64,000 nucleotides of DNA from Metridium senile (GCA_949775045.1 OX459105.1:3524556-3588555); one strand, 5' to 3'. Counted from the stretch's first letter, positions 12,200 through 23,939 are shown. A program made the numbers and translations. The notes: a model not told the origin generated them from the letters alone.

Positions 12200-12290
12200 T
12201 TTTAACTCCAACGAAGGGCTAAAGCTCGAAACGTCAGTAAAGTTAAGTCAACATTTATTACGGTGTTACAAATTTCATTCTATTACCTAT
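12200..12290. repeat. Half copy of the hairpin repeat also found at 14687
   Basis: gctcgaaacgtcagtaaagt and the following gtcaacatttattacggtgt match one arm of the hairpin at 14687-14826. The repeat directly precedes the left end of the element at 12291. Confidence 0.5.
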
Positions 12291-12800
12291 AATAGACCGA
12301 TCCAAGGTTATTGCCGCCATCTTGTAGGGGGTGCAGAACTACTGGGGCGAGCAGTAAATGTATGTGATTTTGTACTACTTTGAACGTACATATTTTTCTT
12401 CCAATTCATTGGATTTTCAAAGTTAAAATTGTATATCAAAGGTTTTGCATTTGTTTATAACATATCCAAAAAATAGCGCTGGGAAACAAGCTACAGGCTC
12501 TGTAATCAATATTTTAGATTTACATACAAACACTGTGTTTCAGCGATATAGAATTACACAGTAAATATAGGGAGATTTGAAATCGCCGTTTTACATACGT
12601 TTCACATAATTTAACAACCTTAATAGTTTGATCTCAGGTATAGCCATGCATAGTATCTTTGATATGAAATGTTTATATTGAACATTCGGCAATTTCCAGT
12701 GGAGTTATATATAAAGTTCAAAGTTACATACATTTACTGCTCGCCCCAGTAGTTCTGCACCCCCTACAAGATGGCGGCAATAACCTTGGATCGGTCTATT
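12291..12800. mobile_element. Non-autonomous DNA transposon with about 75-bp terminal inverted repeats
   Basis: aatagaccgatccaaggtta at the left is matched by its complement ending at 12800. Pairing continues through the CCGCCATCTTGTAGGGGGTG region and gggcgagcagtaaatgtatg for about 75 bp with hardly a mismatch. The 510-bp body has no ORF. High arm identity suggests a fairly recent insertion. Confidence 0.8.
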
Positions 12801-13582
12801 CACTATTTGGTTATCGTCTAACCAAGAATTCACAAAATTCACAGAACGAAAGATACGATAAACGTTAGTTAAACTGTCCTTTTTCTGCTGTACGTAGTGA
12901 TAAACACAATTTCGTACACAGAAAGTGCAATTAGCCTAAAATCAGTTAAACAGCTACTTTATATTCAGGACGTAAGCTAGTTAACTAATTGGTATTGTCT
13001 AACCAAGAGTTCACTTAGGTACATGAACCGTAAAATACGAAGAACGAAGGCCAATATAGAAATTGTCCTTTTTCTGCTCTAGTAATAACCATAGTTTGAT
13101 ACATTTAAGTACAATTAGCTGTGGAAAGTGCAATTACCAATAAACAATACATGTTTAGTTTTAATTCACGGATACATGCGTGTATTTTACGGGGTCTCAC
13201 TCTTGATATTAAAGTATTCAATGTCAAACTGACCTTTCAGGACTCGATTGTCTGAGGGAAAGTTTGCACGGAGAGATTAATTTAAGCTAAGAGGTTTGTT
13301 AGTTAAGTTGAAAAACCGCGAATTAATAGTCTATTTAACAACTAATAAGTTAAGCTACTGTTCTACGTATTTCATAAACGTGTAAGGTTCAGAAGAAGAG
13401 CAAAAAGAGTGTTCAAAAACGAAAGGAGCATTGCTTCATTAGCTGGATGGCGCTGAGACGTCGCTCGCTGCACTTGAACAACAACGCAGTTTTGCACCCG
13501 CCCGCTTTCAACAGCATGATTTAACACAGCAAACTAACGAAATAGTACCTAAGCTGTGGCTAAACTCGTTTAGTTTTCTTAC

Positions 13583-13658
13583 CTGAGGCTTTTTGAAGGA
13601 ATAACAAGGGTAGTAGTAGGCGGAAGTAATAGCCAGAGTTCAGACTACGTGCGTCCAT
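13583..13658 (-). CDS. Signal-peptide first exon, probably of the discoidin-domain gene
   Basis: A minus-strand ATG at 13658 in strong context (G at -3 and +4) opens 25 codons: MDARSLNSGYYFRLLLPLLF followed by LQKAS. They have the polar start, leucine-rich core and small residue near the end of a secretory signal peptide. The frame then meets a donor, CAG|gtaaga, after one base of the next codon. The discoidin exon at 3620-3945 begins with exactly the two bases needed. Joined, the mature protein would begin around Gly-Cys-Gln-Lys, the usual start of a discoidin domain right after a signal peptide. The join is inferred from phase, strand and biology; other exons could lie in the 9.6 kb between. 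Confidence 0.6.
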
Positions 13659-13669
13659 AGCTGCGTTGT

Positions 13670-14686
13670 GCAGAAATATGTTCTGCCTCGTTATCGAGTG
13701 TTTTGACAGAAATTTCCGGGTAATTGAAGTTTTTATGGGAGGGGAGGTAGGGGATTAAATGGCTTTATAATAACATTTCGTTCCAGTTACGTTAACTAAA
13801 TTTATATTAATAAATCTCTGACCTATAATCATGAATAAAACAAGAAACACTGTTTTTTTAATCAAAGTTTATTTTTTTATCTCTTGTTGATAAGATATGT
13901 GAATGACTTGGGGAGGGGTGGGCAAGGATCAATTCATCAAGTTATTTATAAATCATTTGTTGCTGTAAAACAAAACTAATAAATCAAACTAAAATATCAA
14001 TTTCAAGCTAATTTAAAGTTGTTTCCTTTTAACCAACACCCCATGAGCGAATAGATTAGAAATACATTTTTTATGAACACTTAGTGTATTTGAACTCATT
14101 TTTAGAGGTTTCGAAGCAGTAGAAGGTTTAGAAAATAATAACATTTTCAGTCAAGTCAAGTGTTCACGGTTCGATTATCATCAATTGTAAATAAAAATAT
14201 GTATAATCTGGCTGGAATAAAAATCTTTTCAGCAGCTATCTATTAAAATATAGCTTCAGTTTTACTCGTTCCGGTTTCGATTTCGCAGAACTTCCGGTGA
14301 TAGTGATTACTGAATTTACATAACTTATACGCGAGTTTCGATTCAGATCAAGCAGAAAAGGCCCGGGTAAACGGCTTCAACATTTGTATTTGTTTGATTT
14401 TGTTGAATGGTTATGTTGAAGCCGTTTTTCCACCCTTTCAACATTGTCGAAATGTGTTCGATGTTGAATTGATGTTGAAGCTTTGCTGAGACCTCCCGTT
14501 CAACGTTTCTTTTGTTCTTTGAATGTTGAATCGGCAAAAAAATTATCATACCGATATTCATTATATATATAACATTTTTTGTCACCGGTTTTACCGAGAT
14601 TGCTATTTAATTTTGATGCCGAAACTAGCGAGTAAACTAATATAGGCTGCGTCGGTGTTCGATATGAAACGATATGTATTTATAAT
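13670..14686. other. Non-coding AT-rich DNA
   Basis: No gene is supported here. A 5' flank of the signal-peptide exon lies at its left end without an obvious TATA box. A short hairpin around 14372-14425 (cggcttcaaca with tgttgaagccg) belongs to a repeat-like patch. Confidence 0.4.
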
Positions 14687-14826
14687 AGAATGAAATTAGT
14701 AACACCGTAAAAAATGTTGACTTAACTTTACTGACGTTTCGAGCTTTGAAAACGAAGCTCGAAACGTCAGTTAAGTTAAGTCAACATTCTTTGCGGTGTT
14801 ACAAATTTCGTTATATTTCCTATTAT
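14687..14826. repeat. Near-perfect hairpin repeat
   Basis: taatagaatgaaattagtaa, continuing to gacgtttcgagctt, folds onto aagctcgaaacgtcag through to the tttcctatta region. The arms are about 65 bp with a loop of about 8 bases. One arm alone occurs at 12200-12290, so this is an inverted pair of a dispersed repeat end. Confidence 0.7.
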
Positions 14827-14829
14827 TTA

Positions 14830-16190
14830 ATTTTGGTCATGCTTATACATGTTATAACTTACACCAATTTCAAAAACTGTTGTCGCAATCAAATTTTAAT
14901 TTAAAAAAAAGCTACAGTGCATACTCTGGAGCCTGCAAAGGTTGTCGGTATTAAATATGAAGAGAATTTGCTGATTTATTTTTTCGATTTGTTTTGTTGA
15001 TCTTTCTCCGCAACAACGTGTTATGCAGTGAATTGAATCAATAACAAGAAAAGAAATGCCGACACCGGAGTGTGGACGTTGGCTTTTCAGTCCAACAAGG
15101 ATTTTTGAAATAGCTGTGTAAAATCATGCCTTAATTAAATGATTCTGGAATTTTCAACAGATATTATAGTCGAATGAAAGTTTTGAGCGATCTACTTTTT
15201 ATTGTACTTGTGTTTCCATAGCAATCATAAACAATTTGTTATGAAAAACTGTTTTGTTTTTTTTTCCTAAATTCTTTCGATTTTTGTGTTACTCTCGAAA
15301 GGCGAACATGTGGGTTAAATTTACACATGTTAGCACAATAAATGGGAAAGTTTGGAGCAAATTGATCTGTTCATTTTCGACAAATTAAGTGTTGTTTTTT
15401 TACCTCGATCCAGGACCCTCTCACTTTCCTGCCCCTCCCAAAAGTAAAGAGCCCTGGAAACGAAATGTTTTCATATTTCTGCGATTTATTAGCTAGATAC
15501 CTTTATTTCAACAGGGTGACTCCATCAGTATATCAATGATAAATTATGAACTTGTTGAAATTCATTGAACTGCAGTAATATTTCTAATATAAGTGGTTTA
15601 ATAAAAGGAAATGTGTCCAAAATAAGACTACTTGGAGCCACCTTACGATGAGACGATAGTTTGGTGTTCATCACGCAGAATCAGTTCGTCCGTAATTTCG
15701 ATATGCAAAGGTAGCCGTGACCAAGTATACATGGTATATATTATTTTTTTGAATATTCTTGAACCAGTTAATTGTTTCTCTAGTTTTGATTCAACTAATG
15801 ATGCTCAACTGAATACCTCGACTGCAAACAGCTGTAACGTGAAAGACATATTTAAATAAAATCAAAGGTTGTTTTTTAATAAGCAAACTTTGTTATTTGC
15901 TGTTCAAATTGCTCGGTGTCACAGGGGGTACTTCTCCCATATGTTACTAGTATACGGGTATATGCCGCTGATTTTGGCATGGTTTATGGCCTTGCTATGA
16001 ATTTCACCCAAAACTCTCTTAAACAGAATCTACGTTTTTATAAAATTCCTTACGAGACAACTGGAAATCAAGAAACCAAATTTCTATTTGCTCATGGAGT
16101 GTTCACGGAGTGTTCACGGCTCTATTGAAAATATTTTGATTCTCAAAGAGATTTGAATTTATTCCCCATGCATTTTCTGCAACGAGTGAA
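14830..16190. other. Intergenic DNA with one repeat tail
   Basis: No gene is supported. At 15495-15546 lies a second copy of the retroposon-tail-like repeat seen beside the discoidin exon (acagggtgactccatcagta). Small ORFs at 15632 and 15916 show no domain. Confidence 0.4.
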
Positions 16191-16191
16191 T

Positions 16192-16521
16192 CCCGAGGGT
16201 GTACTCCCTTTGTCCAAGTGGTAGGGGTGATCGGCGGAGGTTTTGAAAACGCCCCCCTTGTATTGCGTGACGATACAAAGGAGCGGCTGCATAGGAGACT
16301 ACTAAAAGGTACGCACAGATAAAAGTAACTGATAAAGCCTTGTCGAGAAAAACAGAATAAAAATGACTCGATCTTAGTACAGGTACGAAATCATGTTAAG
16401 TGACTGATGTTTGAGAAAGATCCCTAAAAGGACACTAAAAGGTACGCACAGGAATTATTTTTACCCTAATAGGTACGCCGATCACCCCTACCACTTGGAC
16501 AAAGGGAGTACACCCCCCGAG
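16192..16521. mobile_element. MITE, family M2, about 330 bp
   Basis: The left end cccgagggtgtactcccttt, continuing gtccaagtggtaggggtgatcggcg in two parts, is mirrored at the right. Inside, short aaaaggtacgcaca motifs recur. Two other copies are present: 33970-34299 in intron 1 of the LRR receptor A, and a right-truncated one at 40213-40483. It is non-coding. Confidence 0.8.
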
Positions 16522-16524
16522 TGC

Positions 16525-18369
16525 ACGCTCCAACAGCGCATGTCGATTCATGATTTCTGACGTTGCAGGTATGTGTATAGACTGTGAACCCTCCCGTCCC
16601 CTCCTCCCAAATCCCCTTGAGCCTGTTTACAGGCAATAGTATGTTCACTGATGGTTTCACAAGTCACCAAAGAACTGTGATAAAGCAAACAAACAGAGCT
16701 AAGAGGTTATATGAGTAATTGAGTCTTGTTGATTTATATGAGGTGTGACCCAAATAAGCCCAATTTTTAACCTTCATTTTTCCCCCATAATTTATGAATC
16801 TTAAACTAAACAAGTTTTAGTAAGAATTTTTTATTTTATTTTTAACTTTATTTATTTGTTTATTTATGTTTTTTCAAGTAGACCCTAGCTGATGAAAACT
16901 AGCAGAAGCAGTCAAACTACGCAGTTCAAACCTTTGACTTTCGTGGTACAAACAAATATCAAATTCTATATTTAGAACCACATTGTTTGAAAAGCTTCAA
17001 GGAATTGACTTGTTTCCGTTTCTTTAATTTTTATTTTCTTAATTCTATCTTTCTATTTTTTTATCTTCATGCATGAATATCATCAATAAAATTGGACCAA
17101 TCAGTCTTAAAAAATTACTATTTATCGATTTCAGCCGACTGTAGTTTATACATCATGCAGCTAACACATGTTTCTATATAAAATTGACATAAATATCCCA
17201 ATGGGGAGTTATTTTAATTTTATAATCAGTACACAAATCGATTATCAAATCGATTAAGAGATATAGATTTAATCAATAACAAGTGATTTTTATCGCATAT
17301 CTATTTTCATCGATGTTTTCGCCGGGAGTCTATATATACAATGTTTGCTATTTCAAAGACAGCTTTTGAATTAAAAGTCAATAAAACTTAAAAGTTTTGT
17401 AGGCAAACATTAGCGCTAGCGACACTTTCCGTCACAACTACAGCTTTGACTTGCAAATGAACTTAATTTGGACACAGCTAGAGGAAAGCATAGTGTTATT
17501 AAAATTCAAGGGATAAATGAGCAACTAATCTTCCGCATAACTAATGCAAATAAATCAGGCCACCTCATCGTCAGTTGTTCCATCTTTGACTTGACAATTA
17601 TTTTTTTTTCGTTTGGAAACAGAAATATTGGATTTGGTAATTTGGTAAGGAATAAATGAACTTCTCACCTTCGTAAATAAATCTCATCTTTACTCCAGCG
17701 TTAACTTACAACTATAAATCAACATTGTTTGGAAACGGAGGGAAAACTGGACGACCTGGGTTAAATTTTTATGACTGAAAAAAACTGTTCAGTTTCGTTA
17801 CTGATAAAAAAAACTGAAATCCGCCTCATCGATCATTTCTCCATTGGGACTTGCAGCTGAAATTTATTGGAAATATTATTAAACAATAAGAGAAAGACAC
17901 ATTTGCCTTAGTTTTTGAGAATCGAAAGTGCTATGACCTAACTGTTCAATTTTAAAACATCAAAACGCAAGTAGTTTCGGCACTTCATTGTTAAATTAAT
18001 TTTGGGCTTCGAGATAAAAACTTGATGTCGGATTAAGAAAGTGGGGGCATCCAAAGTGCTGTTCAGTTAAATGACGAGCGTAAAGTAGTATCACCCTCGT
18101 AACTTCAACTTGATTGATCATAGGAATTGTTTGGAAACTGATCAAGATATACATGGAAACTAAATGAGTTTTTTGACTGAAGATTCTGGATCCGCTCCAT
18201 GAGTCCTATTCGATTAAATGACAAGAACGTTACATCTGAAATTTGACTTTAAAATAACTTGAAACAGAAGTGGTTCAATTGTAGTGATTAGTGTAATAAT
18301 GATCGCAGCCTATTTTGACTTGCAAATAAGCATAATTTGGAACCAGCAAGGAAAAACTGAAGTGGTTGG
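16525..18369. other. AT-rich 5' flank of the first class A receptor gene
   Basis: No ORF with a recognisable domain is present and there are no long repeats. The last 300 bases before the receptor ATG hold no convincing TATA box, so transcription start cannot be placed. Confidence 0.4.
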
Positions 18370-19452
18370 ATGGTAGGCGCTCAAAAAGCACCGTCCAGTC
18401 TAACAATGAACGCCACAAATAATACCAGCTTCAGAGGACAGAGCGGAAAATGCTTTTTTCTTCCAGAGCCGGAGTTTGATAAGATATCCGAGAGGTATAA
18501 TAGTAATCTTGTCACTGCGATTATTAATTCAGTTTTCGCTCCGATTGCAGTTACTGCCAATACTATAGTCGCTGTTGTGATTTTCCGAAATGCTTCTCTT
18601 GGAAAGCCTTCGACGTTTTTGCTCGGCTGCCTTGCTATTTGTGATATTCTGGTGGGATTGCTTGTCCAGCCATCGTACATTGCCTTTAGACTTCTAGAGA
18701 ACTTCAATAACTTTGTGCCCTGCAGTATCAGAATGATATATTCCACGGGTTTTTACGTTTGTTATGGTGTTTCGTTCATGACTTTAACCGCCATCAGCTT
18801 TGAGAGATTCGTCGCGTTGACACTACATCTACGATACAAAGCGATTGTTACTACAAAGCGGGTGCTGATCTCAGTATTGCTAATATGGGCTATTGATTTA
18901 CTACTGACTGGCCTCCAATGGGCTGGTATTAATACAGTTATAAGAGCAATTCATTTGACTCTCTGGTTGTCCTGTATTCTTCTCTCGGCGTTCATACACT
19001 ACAAAATCATACGAATAGTTCGAAGGCATCAGAGACTAATAAAAAAGCAACAGCAAGCAAGTTCAACCCGCTACAAACATCAAACTAAACTAGCAATGGA
19101 CATAGCGTATATAGTTGGGATCTATTTCCTTTTCAACACCCCTGTTCTATTCGTTACCATCTATCACCAAATTGGAAGCGGCAGCCTTGGAAGCTACGCC
19201 TTTTACAGCTGGTCAGAGACTATCGCTTTCTGTAATTCCTCCATCAACCCCTTTGTTTGCTGCTGGAAAAGCAGAGATATCAGGAAAGCGCTTTTTAAAG
19301 GACTTTTTAATAAAGATTTAAGGTCCGAGGAGGATTCGACATCGGCTGGGAATCGCTCCAGGCCGGCTACTATTAATGGGAATGGTAGCCAAAGACTGGA
19401 GAGCATCCAGTTTAAAGACAATTTGGGCTTAGAGAATACAGAACGTGCATAA
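18370..19452 (+). CDS. Class A (rhodopsin-like) G-protein-coupled receptor 1, intronless
   Basis: This 360-residue plasma-membrane receptor has seven hydrophobic segments at roughly 50-72, 83-106, 122-147, 165-185, 194-216, 241-264 and 278-299. Class A marks include Asp92 in TM2 (ICDILVG), Cys118 before TM3, ERF in place of DRY at 145-147, HLRY in loop 2, and SSINPFVCCW in TM7. The NPxxY tyrosine is therefore cysteine. Extracellular loop 2 is very short and lacks the usual cysteine, as in melanocortin/cannabinoid-type receptors. TM6 lacks CWxP. The N-terminus has several N-glycosylation sequons. The ATG at 18370 is used, but Met13 (18406) aligns better with the paralogue at 29694 and may be the true start. 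An AATAAA lies at 19720. Ligand is unknown; a lineage-expanded orphan is most likely. Confidence 0.9.
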   Translation: MVGAQKAPSSLTMNATNNTSFRGQSGKCFFLPEPEFDKISERYNSNLVTAIINSVFAPIAVTANTIVAVVIFRNASLGKPSTFLLGCLAICDILVGLLVQPSYIAFRLLENFNNFVPCSIRMIYSTGFYVCYGVSFMTLTAISFERFVALTLHLRYKAIVTTKRVLISVLLIWAIDLLLTGLQWAGINTVIRAIHLTLWLSCILLSAFIHYKIIRIVRRHQRLIKKQQQASSTRYKHQTKLAMDIAYIVGIYFLFNTPVLFVTIYHQIGSGSLGSYAFYSWSETIAFCNSSINPFVCCWKSRDIRKALFKGLFNKDLRSEEDSTSAGNRSRPATINGNGSQRLESIQFKDNLGLENTERA

Positions 19453-19719
19453 ATTAAAATACGACGAGATATATACTAAACTGCGCCAAAAATGGTGTAC
19501 TGAAAAGTTTAAACTCCATCTACATAAGTAAGCGAGTAAAGAATAGTATTTTAGGTCGGAAGTCCCTTCAGCCGAAGCTGATCCTCCAGAGAGCCGACGG
19601 AAGATATATTCAAAATTCGTACGATATAGTTCAATTAATCGGATCGACAAAACTTATATGGAAGATGACATCCTAAACGGAACGATTATGTAGTGACGCA
19701 CTCTTCTTAACACTGTACA

Positions 19720-19725
19720 AATAAA
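19720..19725 (+). promoter_or_regulatory. Candidate polyadenylation signal of GPCR 1
   Basis: AATAAA lies about 270 bases after the stop codon, just before the duplicated receptor fragment. Confidence 0.4.
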
Positions 19726-19775
19726 GCCAGTAAGTGATATTTCATAAATTTAGCGAGCAACTGGTCACATATCTG

Positions 19776-19880
19776 ATAAAAAAGCAACAGCAAGCAAGTT
19801 CGACGCGCTACAAACGTCAAACTAACTCACTAGCAATGGACATAGCGCATATAGTTGGGATTTATTTTCTTTTGAACACC
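19776..19880 (+). pseudogene. Partial duplicate of GPCR 1 (loop 3 to TM6)
   Basis: About 105 bases starting ataaaaaagcaacagcaagc match receptor positions around 19047-19140 almost base for base. They cover the end of intracellular loop 3 and the start of TM6 (Lys-Lys-Gln-Gln-Gln through Gly-Ile-Tyr-Phe). Small changes, including an extra base triplet region at aactaactcactagc, break the similarity. Neither side of the match continues into receptor sequence. It is a stray fragment, not a gene. Confidence 0.8.
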
Positions 19881-19889
19881 TCTATAAGT

Positions 19890-20539
19890 GAATAAGACAC
19901 CCTATAAATGAAATAAAAACTGTTTTCTTTAGTAAGCAATTAAGGTTACAATTTTAGTCCAAAGAAAGATTAGTCAGTCAGTACTCTTTTCACGTGGTTT
20001 ACTCGATTTGATTCCGACAAAAGAGTAAGTAACGTTCAAGCCTTCAGTGCGCAAAGATTATATTTTATGTCTATATATAAAGATATAAATAAATATAAGA
20101 CTATGTATTGTCATATTTTGCTATGTGCTGGTGTATCAAAAGCGGACAGCTTTAATTTACAATGGACCGCTAAGTCGTCATTATTTGCATTCCGTATTTA
20201 TTTAACTGACTCGATAAATAAACAGTGTTTGGGTTTGGTTTAATTTTAGAATGATAAACTACACACAAAACTGAAGGAAAATGACAAAATAATCATCAGT
20301 AATTTACTGAATAATGATAACAATGTTGAAATATGAATACACTACCAACTCAGGTCGCTTTAGATAAAATGGTATGTATGATGTCAGTAGTTTTTGGAAT
20401 CAGTTTCATATCAGTGATATTCCCGAAACGTTTGTATTTATATGTAAATAGCATTTTCTCATTTGTTCATTATATAGAATGTGCAAAAATAATTTATTAG
20501 AAATGCGAAAAATGAACTGCTAAAGCAGGAAAACTTGAT
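19890..20539. other. AT-rich intergenic DNA
   Basis: No gene, RNA or clear repeat is seen in this stretch. Confidence 0.4.
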
Positions 20540-20543
20540 TTAA

Positions 20544-20773
20544 GGGACGGACCAGTTCATATTTAATAAGGGTAGGGGTTGGGTTGTATAGGAGGTTATT
20601 CTAAGTTTGCTCGATAGTATTTTCCCGTCCCTAAATATTGCACGATATTACTTAAAACGTTCGCTCAATATTGTGTATTTTAAAGCTGCACGATCTTTAT
20701 TTAGGATCGATAACTTATTTTTGGCGGGATTTAACCAACCCCACCTATATACAAATGTCATATGGTCCGTCCC
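20544..20773. mobile_element. piggyBac-like MITE with TTAA target duplication
   Basis: Ends gggacggaccagttcatat and atatggtccgtccc (slightly imperfect inverted repeats) are flanked on both sides by TTAA (20540-20543 and 20774-20777), the target of the piggyBac superfamily. The 230-bp body is non-coding. A longer, disrupted relative lies at 11291-11865. The superfamily is inferred from the TTAA flanks only. Confidence 0.75.
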
Positions 20774-21189
20774 TTAAAGAAAGTTATTAGTATAACTGAA
20801 ACTGTAAATAAAGTTTTCATCAGTATGATTGTTTTTATCTGGTTTTTGTTATCACGTTTGCGCGAATTAGATTGTCTGTATGTTTTATTTTAATACTTTT
20901 TATTTTTGTGCATGCTTTTTTAACAGCAATTTTAACAGCCCTGAATTATAAATTCCTATTTGGCCGATTGAAAGGATAATATATAAGTTTTAAAGCAGAG
21001 TTATATTTGGTCTAATATTTTGAGGAGCACATTTTACAGAATCTCACCTCCTCCTAAGTAATTAATGACCACTCCCTAACAAAATCGAATTTTTGTCATG
21101 ATCATTTTGATGAAAAAATACCCAACTAACATCAATATTATTTTGTTAAAACCAGTCTTATTCCCCCTGGTATTCATTTTAATAAATAA

Positions 21190-21426
21190 GGCCCTGTTCG
21201 GACGTCAAACTTTTGCCGCGTCGACTCTAATTGCTTTTGATCATGAGTTCCACCGCTTTTTTCCTCGAAACTAAAAGAAGTATGTAGGCCAAACTTAACA
21301 CACATCGTCTCCTGACAATAAGCTAAAGAGCTGATATCTAATATAGTAGTACAGATTTTTCTTAGCAGCTGGCCTAAAAAAACAATTAGATTCGACGCGG
21401 CAAAAGTTCGACGTCTGAACTGGGCC
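21190..21426. mobile_element. Harbinger-like MITE with TAA target duplication
   Basis: The left end ggccctgttcggacgtcaaa (then cttttgccgcgtcga) is mirrored by tcgacgcggcaaaagttcga (then cgtctgaactgggcc). Both ends are flanked by TAA (21187-21189 and 21427-21429). A 3-bp TAA/TTA duplication with GGCC-type ends is the hallmark of PIF/Harbinger MITEs. The element is 237 bp. Confidence 0.8.
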
Positions 21427-21499
21427 TAATAGAACTTAACTTTAATAAAGTTAGTAAACAGTTAACCAAGCTTTGGGATGAGGTGTTTTTCAACCTTCT

Positions 21500-21651
21500 T
21501 TATAAATTTATACTACTATAGGGAGTAGAAACCTTTCATTTATAACCCTTTGGGTTGAATTTCTGCACTCTAACACTCTAACAATTTCCATTATTTATAT
21601 AACATTTATTCACAATTTGTGGAAATAAAAATCTTTGAACCTTTGAACCTC
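21500..21651 (+). repeat. LINE 3'-end fragment
   Basis: The segment ends in aataaaaatctttgaacctt followed by tgaacct, a short tandem tail typical of CR1/L2-type LINE 3' ends. No coding part remains. The assignment rests on tail style alone. Confidence 0.35.
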
Positions 21652-21659
21652 GTTCCCAT

Positions 21660-22200
21660 GACCTTATCCCTTAGCGATTCATAGACTCCTCCCCCGTCCC
21701 TTGGCAATGTTGAGGAGAGATTCATTGTTTGGTGCTTATGTGGTTGACCTATCAATGCGCTATCATTTCATACCAGCATTGATGTTGGGGAAATGGGAGT
21801 AAATTTTAAATACTAAAATTAAAAAAGCAGTCACTATGACATAAAATATTAACATGCCAGCTATTTTTAACAAAGTTTGTACATCTGCGGTAGTCTTCGA
21901 CAGACTTCGGCAGAATATAAAATCATTTAACATATTATTTGATACAGAGTTAATAGATGAGCTCTGCTGTTTCTGTATTTATTGTCACTGTGATTGAACA
22001 CCAGAGAAAAAGTAATGAACTTTTCTCAGTGTGTTTTTAATTCATTAGCAAGATGTTCAGGTGATGACACGTCATGTTAATTAGACATGACTGTGACAAG
22101 GCAATTTAATAAAAAATAATGAAAAACAATCTAGAACTGATAGAACAAAAAGGATGATCAAAATTAGAAAACTGAATTTGAAACAAACACACACAGGCAG
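21660..22200. other. Intergenic DNA
   Basis: No gene or structured repeat is recognised here. Confidence 0.4.
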
Positions 22201-22224
22201 CTAAAGCCTAAAAATATATAAACA

Positions 22225-22520
22225 AATTGAAAGGAAAAGAAAGGAAAAATAGAAATTAAATGCACAGAAAGGCAAGAAAAGGGAAGTGAAATGGAAAAAA
22301 TCGAAAAGAAAAAACAGTACATAAAGGAAAGGTGACAAAAGGGAAGGTAAGAAAAGAAGGCAAGAGTAGTGTAGGGAAGAAAGTAATAGGAAAAAAGCGA
22401 AAAGAAGAACAGGGATGAAAAGTAAAGGGAAGGGAAGAAGAAAAGAAAAAGGGGGAAATAAAAAGGTAGAAAAGGAATGGAAAAGAAAGGAAAGAACAGA
22501 AATGGAATAAAAACTCAAGC
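22225..22520 (+). repeat. Polypurine (GA-rich) tract, about 300 bp
   Basis: The plus strand is nearly all A and G in short aaagg/gaaaag blocks, with few pyrimidine interruptions. Long open frames on the opposite strand arise from this composition alone. Such tracts can form triplex DNA. Confidence 0.7.
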
Positions 22521-22905
22521 AAAAAAAAAACAAAAAAACACTGACGTATACAACTATGACTTCTAAAAATACTTTGCTCTAAAAAAGTTAATGCGCTTTT
22601 TAGGAATTGAATTACCTATAAGATGATGTAAATAAAAAAGATTTATACCCACAAGCAGTATACAGGTGGCAATGTAAATACTATAAAAAGAAATTAAAAA
22701 ACACCACACAGATAGAATACAATTAATAAACAAATTTACCAACCATCTGGTCTTGGCAGTGTTGTTAATATAAGTCAAACAATAAAAAAAATCAATAAAC
22801 AATTAAAAAATTAAATAAACAATTGTACAACTAAATAAATAAATTAATAAATGTATAATTGAATAAATGTATAAATAAATAAATTTAGAAATTAATAAAT
22901 GAATT

Positions 22906-22911
<6 letters not shown>

Positions 22912-22943
<32 letters not shown>
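22912..22943. repeat. (AATC)n microsatellite
   Basis: About eight tandem aatc units lie in a wider stretch of aataaat-type low-complexity sequence (22790-23010). Confidence 0.8.
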
Positions 22944-22944
<1 letters not shown>

Positions 22945-23082
22945 TCCTTAACTAGTTAAATAAACAAATAAACAAACGGATACATTTATTTATTCATTTA
23001 TTTAATTGATGGTGGGGCCACCCACAAGCGTAGGTTGGCTAGTCACTAGTTATTCAAATCGGCCGCCGCCGGTAATAGTACG

Positions 23083-23485
23083 GTTGACGTGACGTTTTTT
23101 CCAAATTTTGATAGAGAAAAATAATTGAAAATTCATCTTGATGGCTGGAAAAAGAACTTCTCAATTAATAAAATCGCTAAGTTTGAGAAGAAAATCGTAT
23201 AAAATAGCAAAGATATAGCGCCGTAAAGTCAGCAGATTTTAATTTACAGACGTTTGTATGCCAGACGAGAAACCTTGCCTACTGATAGGCAAGGAGTAGG
23301 CAAGGTTCTCGTCTGGCATACAAACGTCTGTAAAATCTGCTGACTTTACCGCGCAATATCTTTGCTCAGTATTTTATACGATTTTCTTCTCAAACTTTTT
23401 ATTAATTGAGTTCTCTTTCCAGCCATCAAGATGAATTTTCATTTATTTTACTCGATCAAAATTTGGAAAAACCGTCACGTGAACT
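23083..23485. mobile_element. Palindromic MITE, about 400 bp
   Basis: Left arm ttgacgtgacgttttttcca (then aattttga) pairs with right arm tcaaaatttggaaaaaccgt (then cacgtgaa). Arms of about 195 bp meet at about 23285 around aaggcaaggtt-like sequence. A similar string, agttattcaaat, flanks both sides (about 23048 and 23532). The 102-residue ORF starting in the right arm (23406) is not supported as a gene. Confidence 0.7.
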
Positions 23486-23939
23486 ATTCAGTCAGTGTAT
23501 ATACAGTGGGAGTGTATTTCGTCCTGAACAAAAGTTATTCAAATGGTCGCCATATTCAAACTCGGCATATTATTTGACCGCGAAAGAGGCCGTATGTCAG
23601 ACATTGTTGATAACGTCTCTAACCAAATACAATGAAATCGTTCGCTTTGATGTGTTTATCTATGATGGTAAATATCCGACAAAAAGTGAAGTACTAAAAA
23701 GACAACATCCTTAGTGCAAATACACAGTGCAGTGTTTTTTTCTTATATCATATCACTTGTATTTATTTAGTAATCGGCTTGCTCAGTGAAGATAACAATG
23801 TTGAAAATACCAACAATTAGTATGATAATTATAGTGGGATAGTGATAATAATGGAGTACTAGTTGATATTAGCAATGAAAATTAAAGAAACAATGCCGAA
23901 CGATTAAGCATGTGATAACGATAATAATACAGATAAATT

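Noticed and set aside
15916..16128. 70-residue plus-strand ORF
   Set aside because: It has no recognisable domain and lies in repeat-flanked DNA; length is within chance expectation.
22201..22533. 110-residue Phe/Leu/Ser-rich minus-strand ORF looking like membrane segments
   Set aside because: It is the complement of a polypurine tract; composition alone explains it.
23406..23714. 102-residue plus-strand ORF
   Set aside because: It begins inside the right arm of a MITE and shows no domain, splice context or coding signature.
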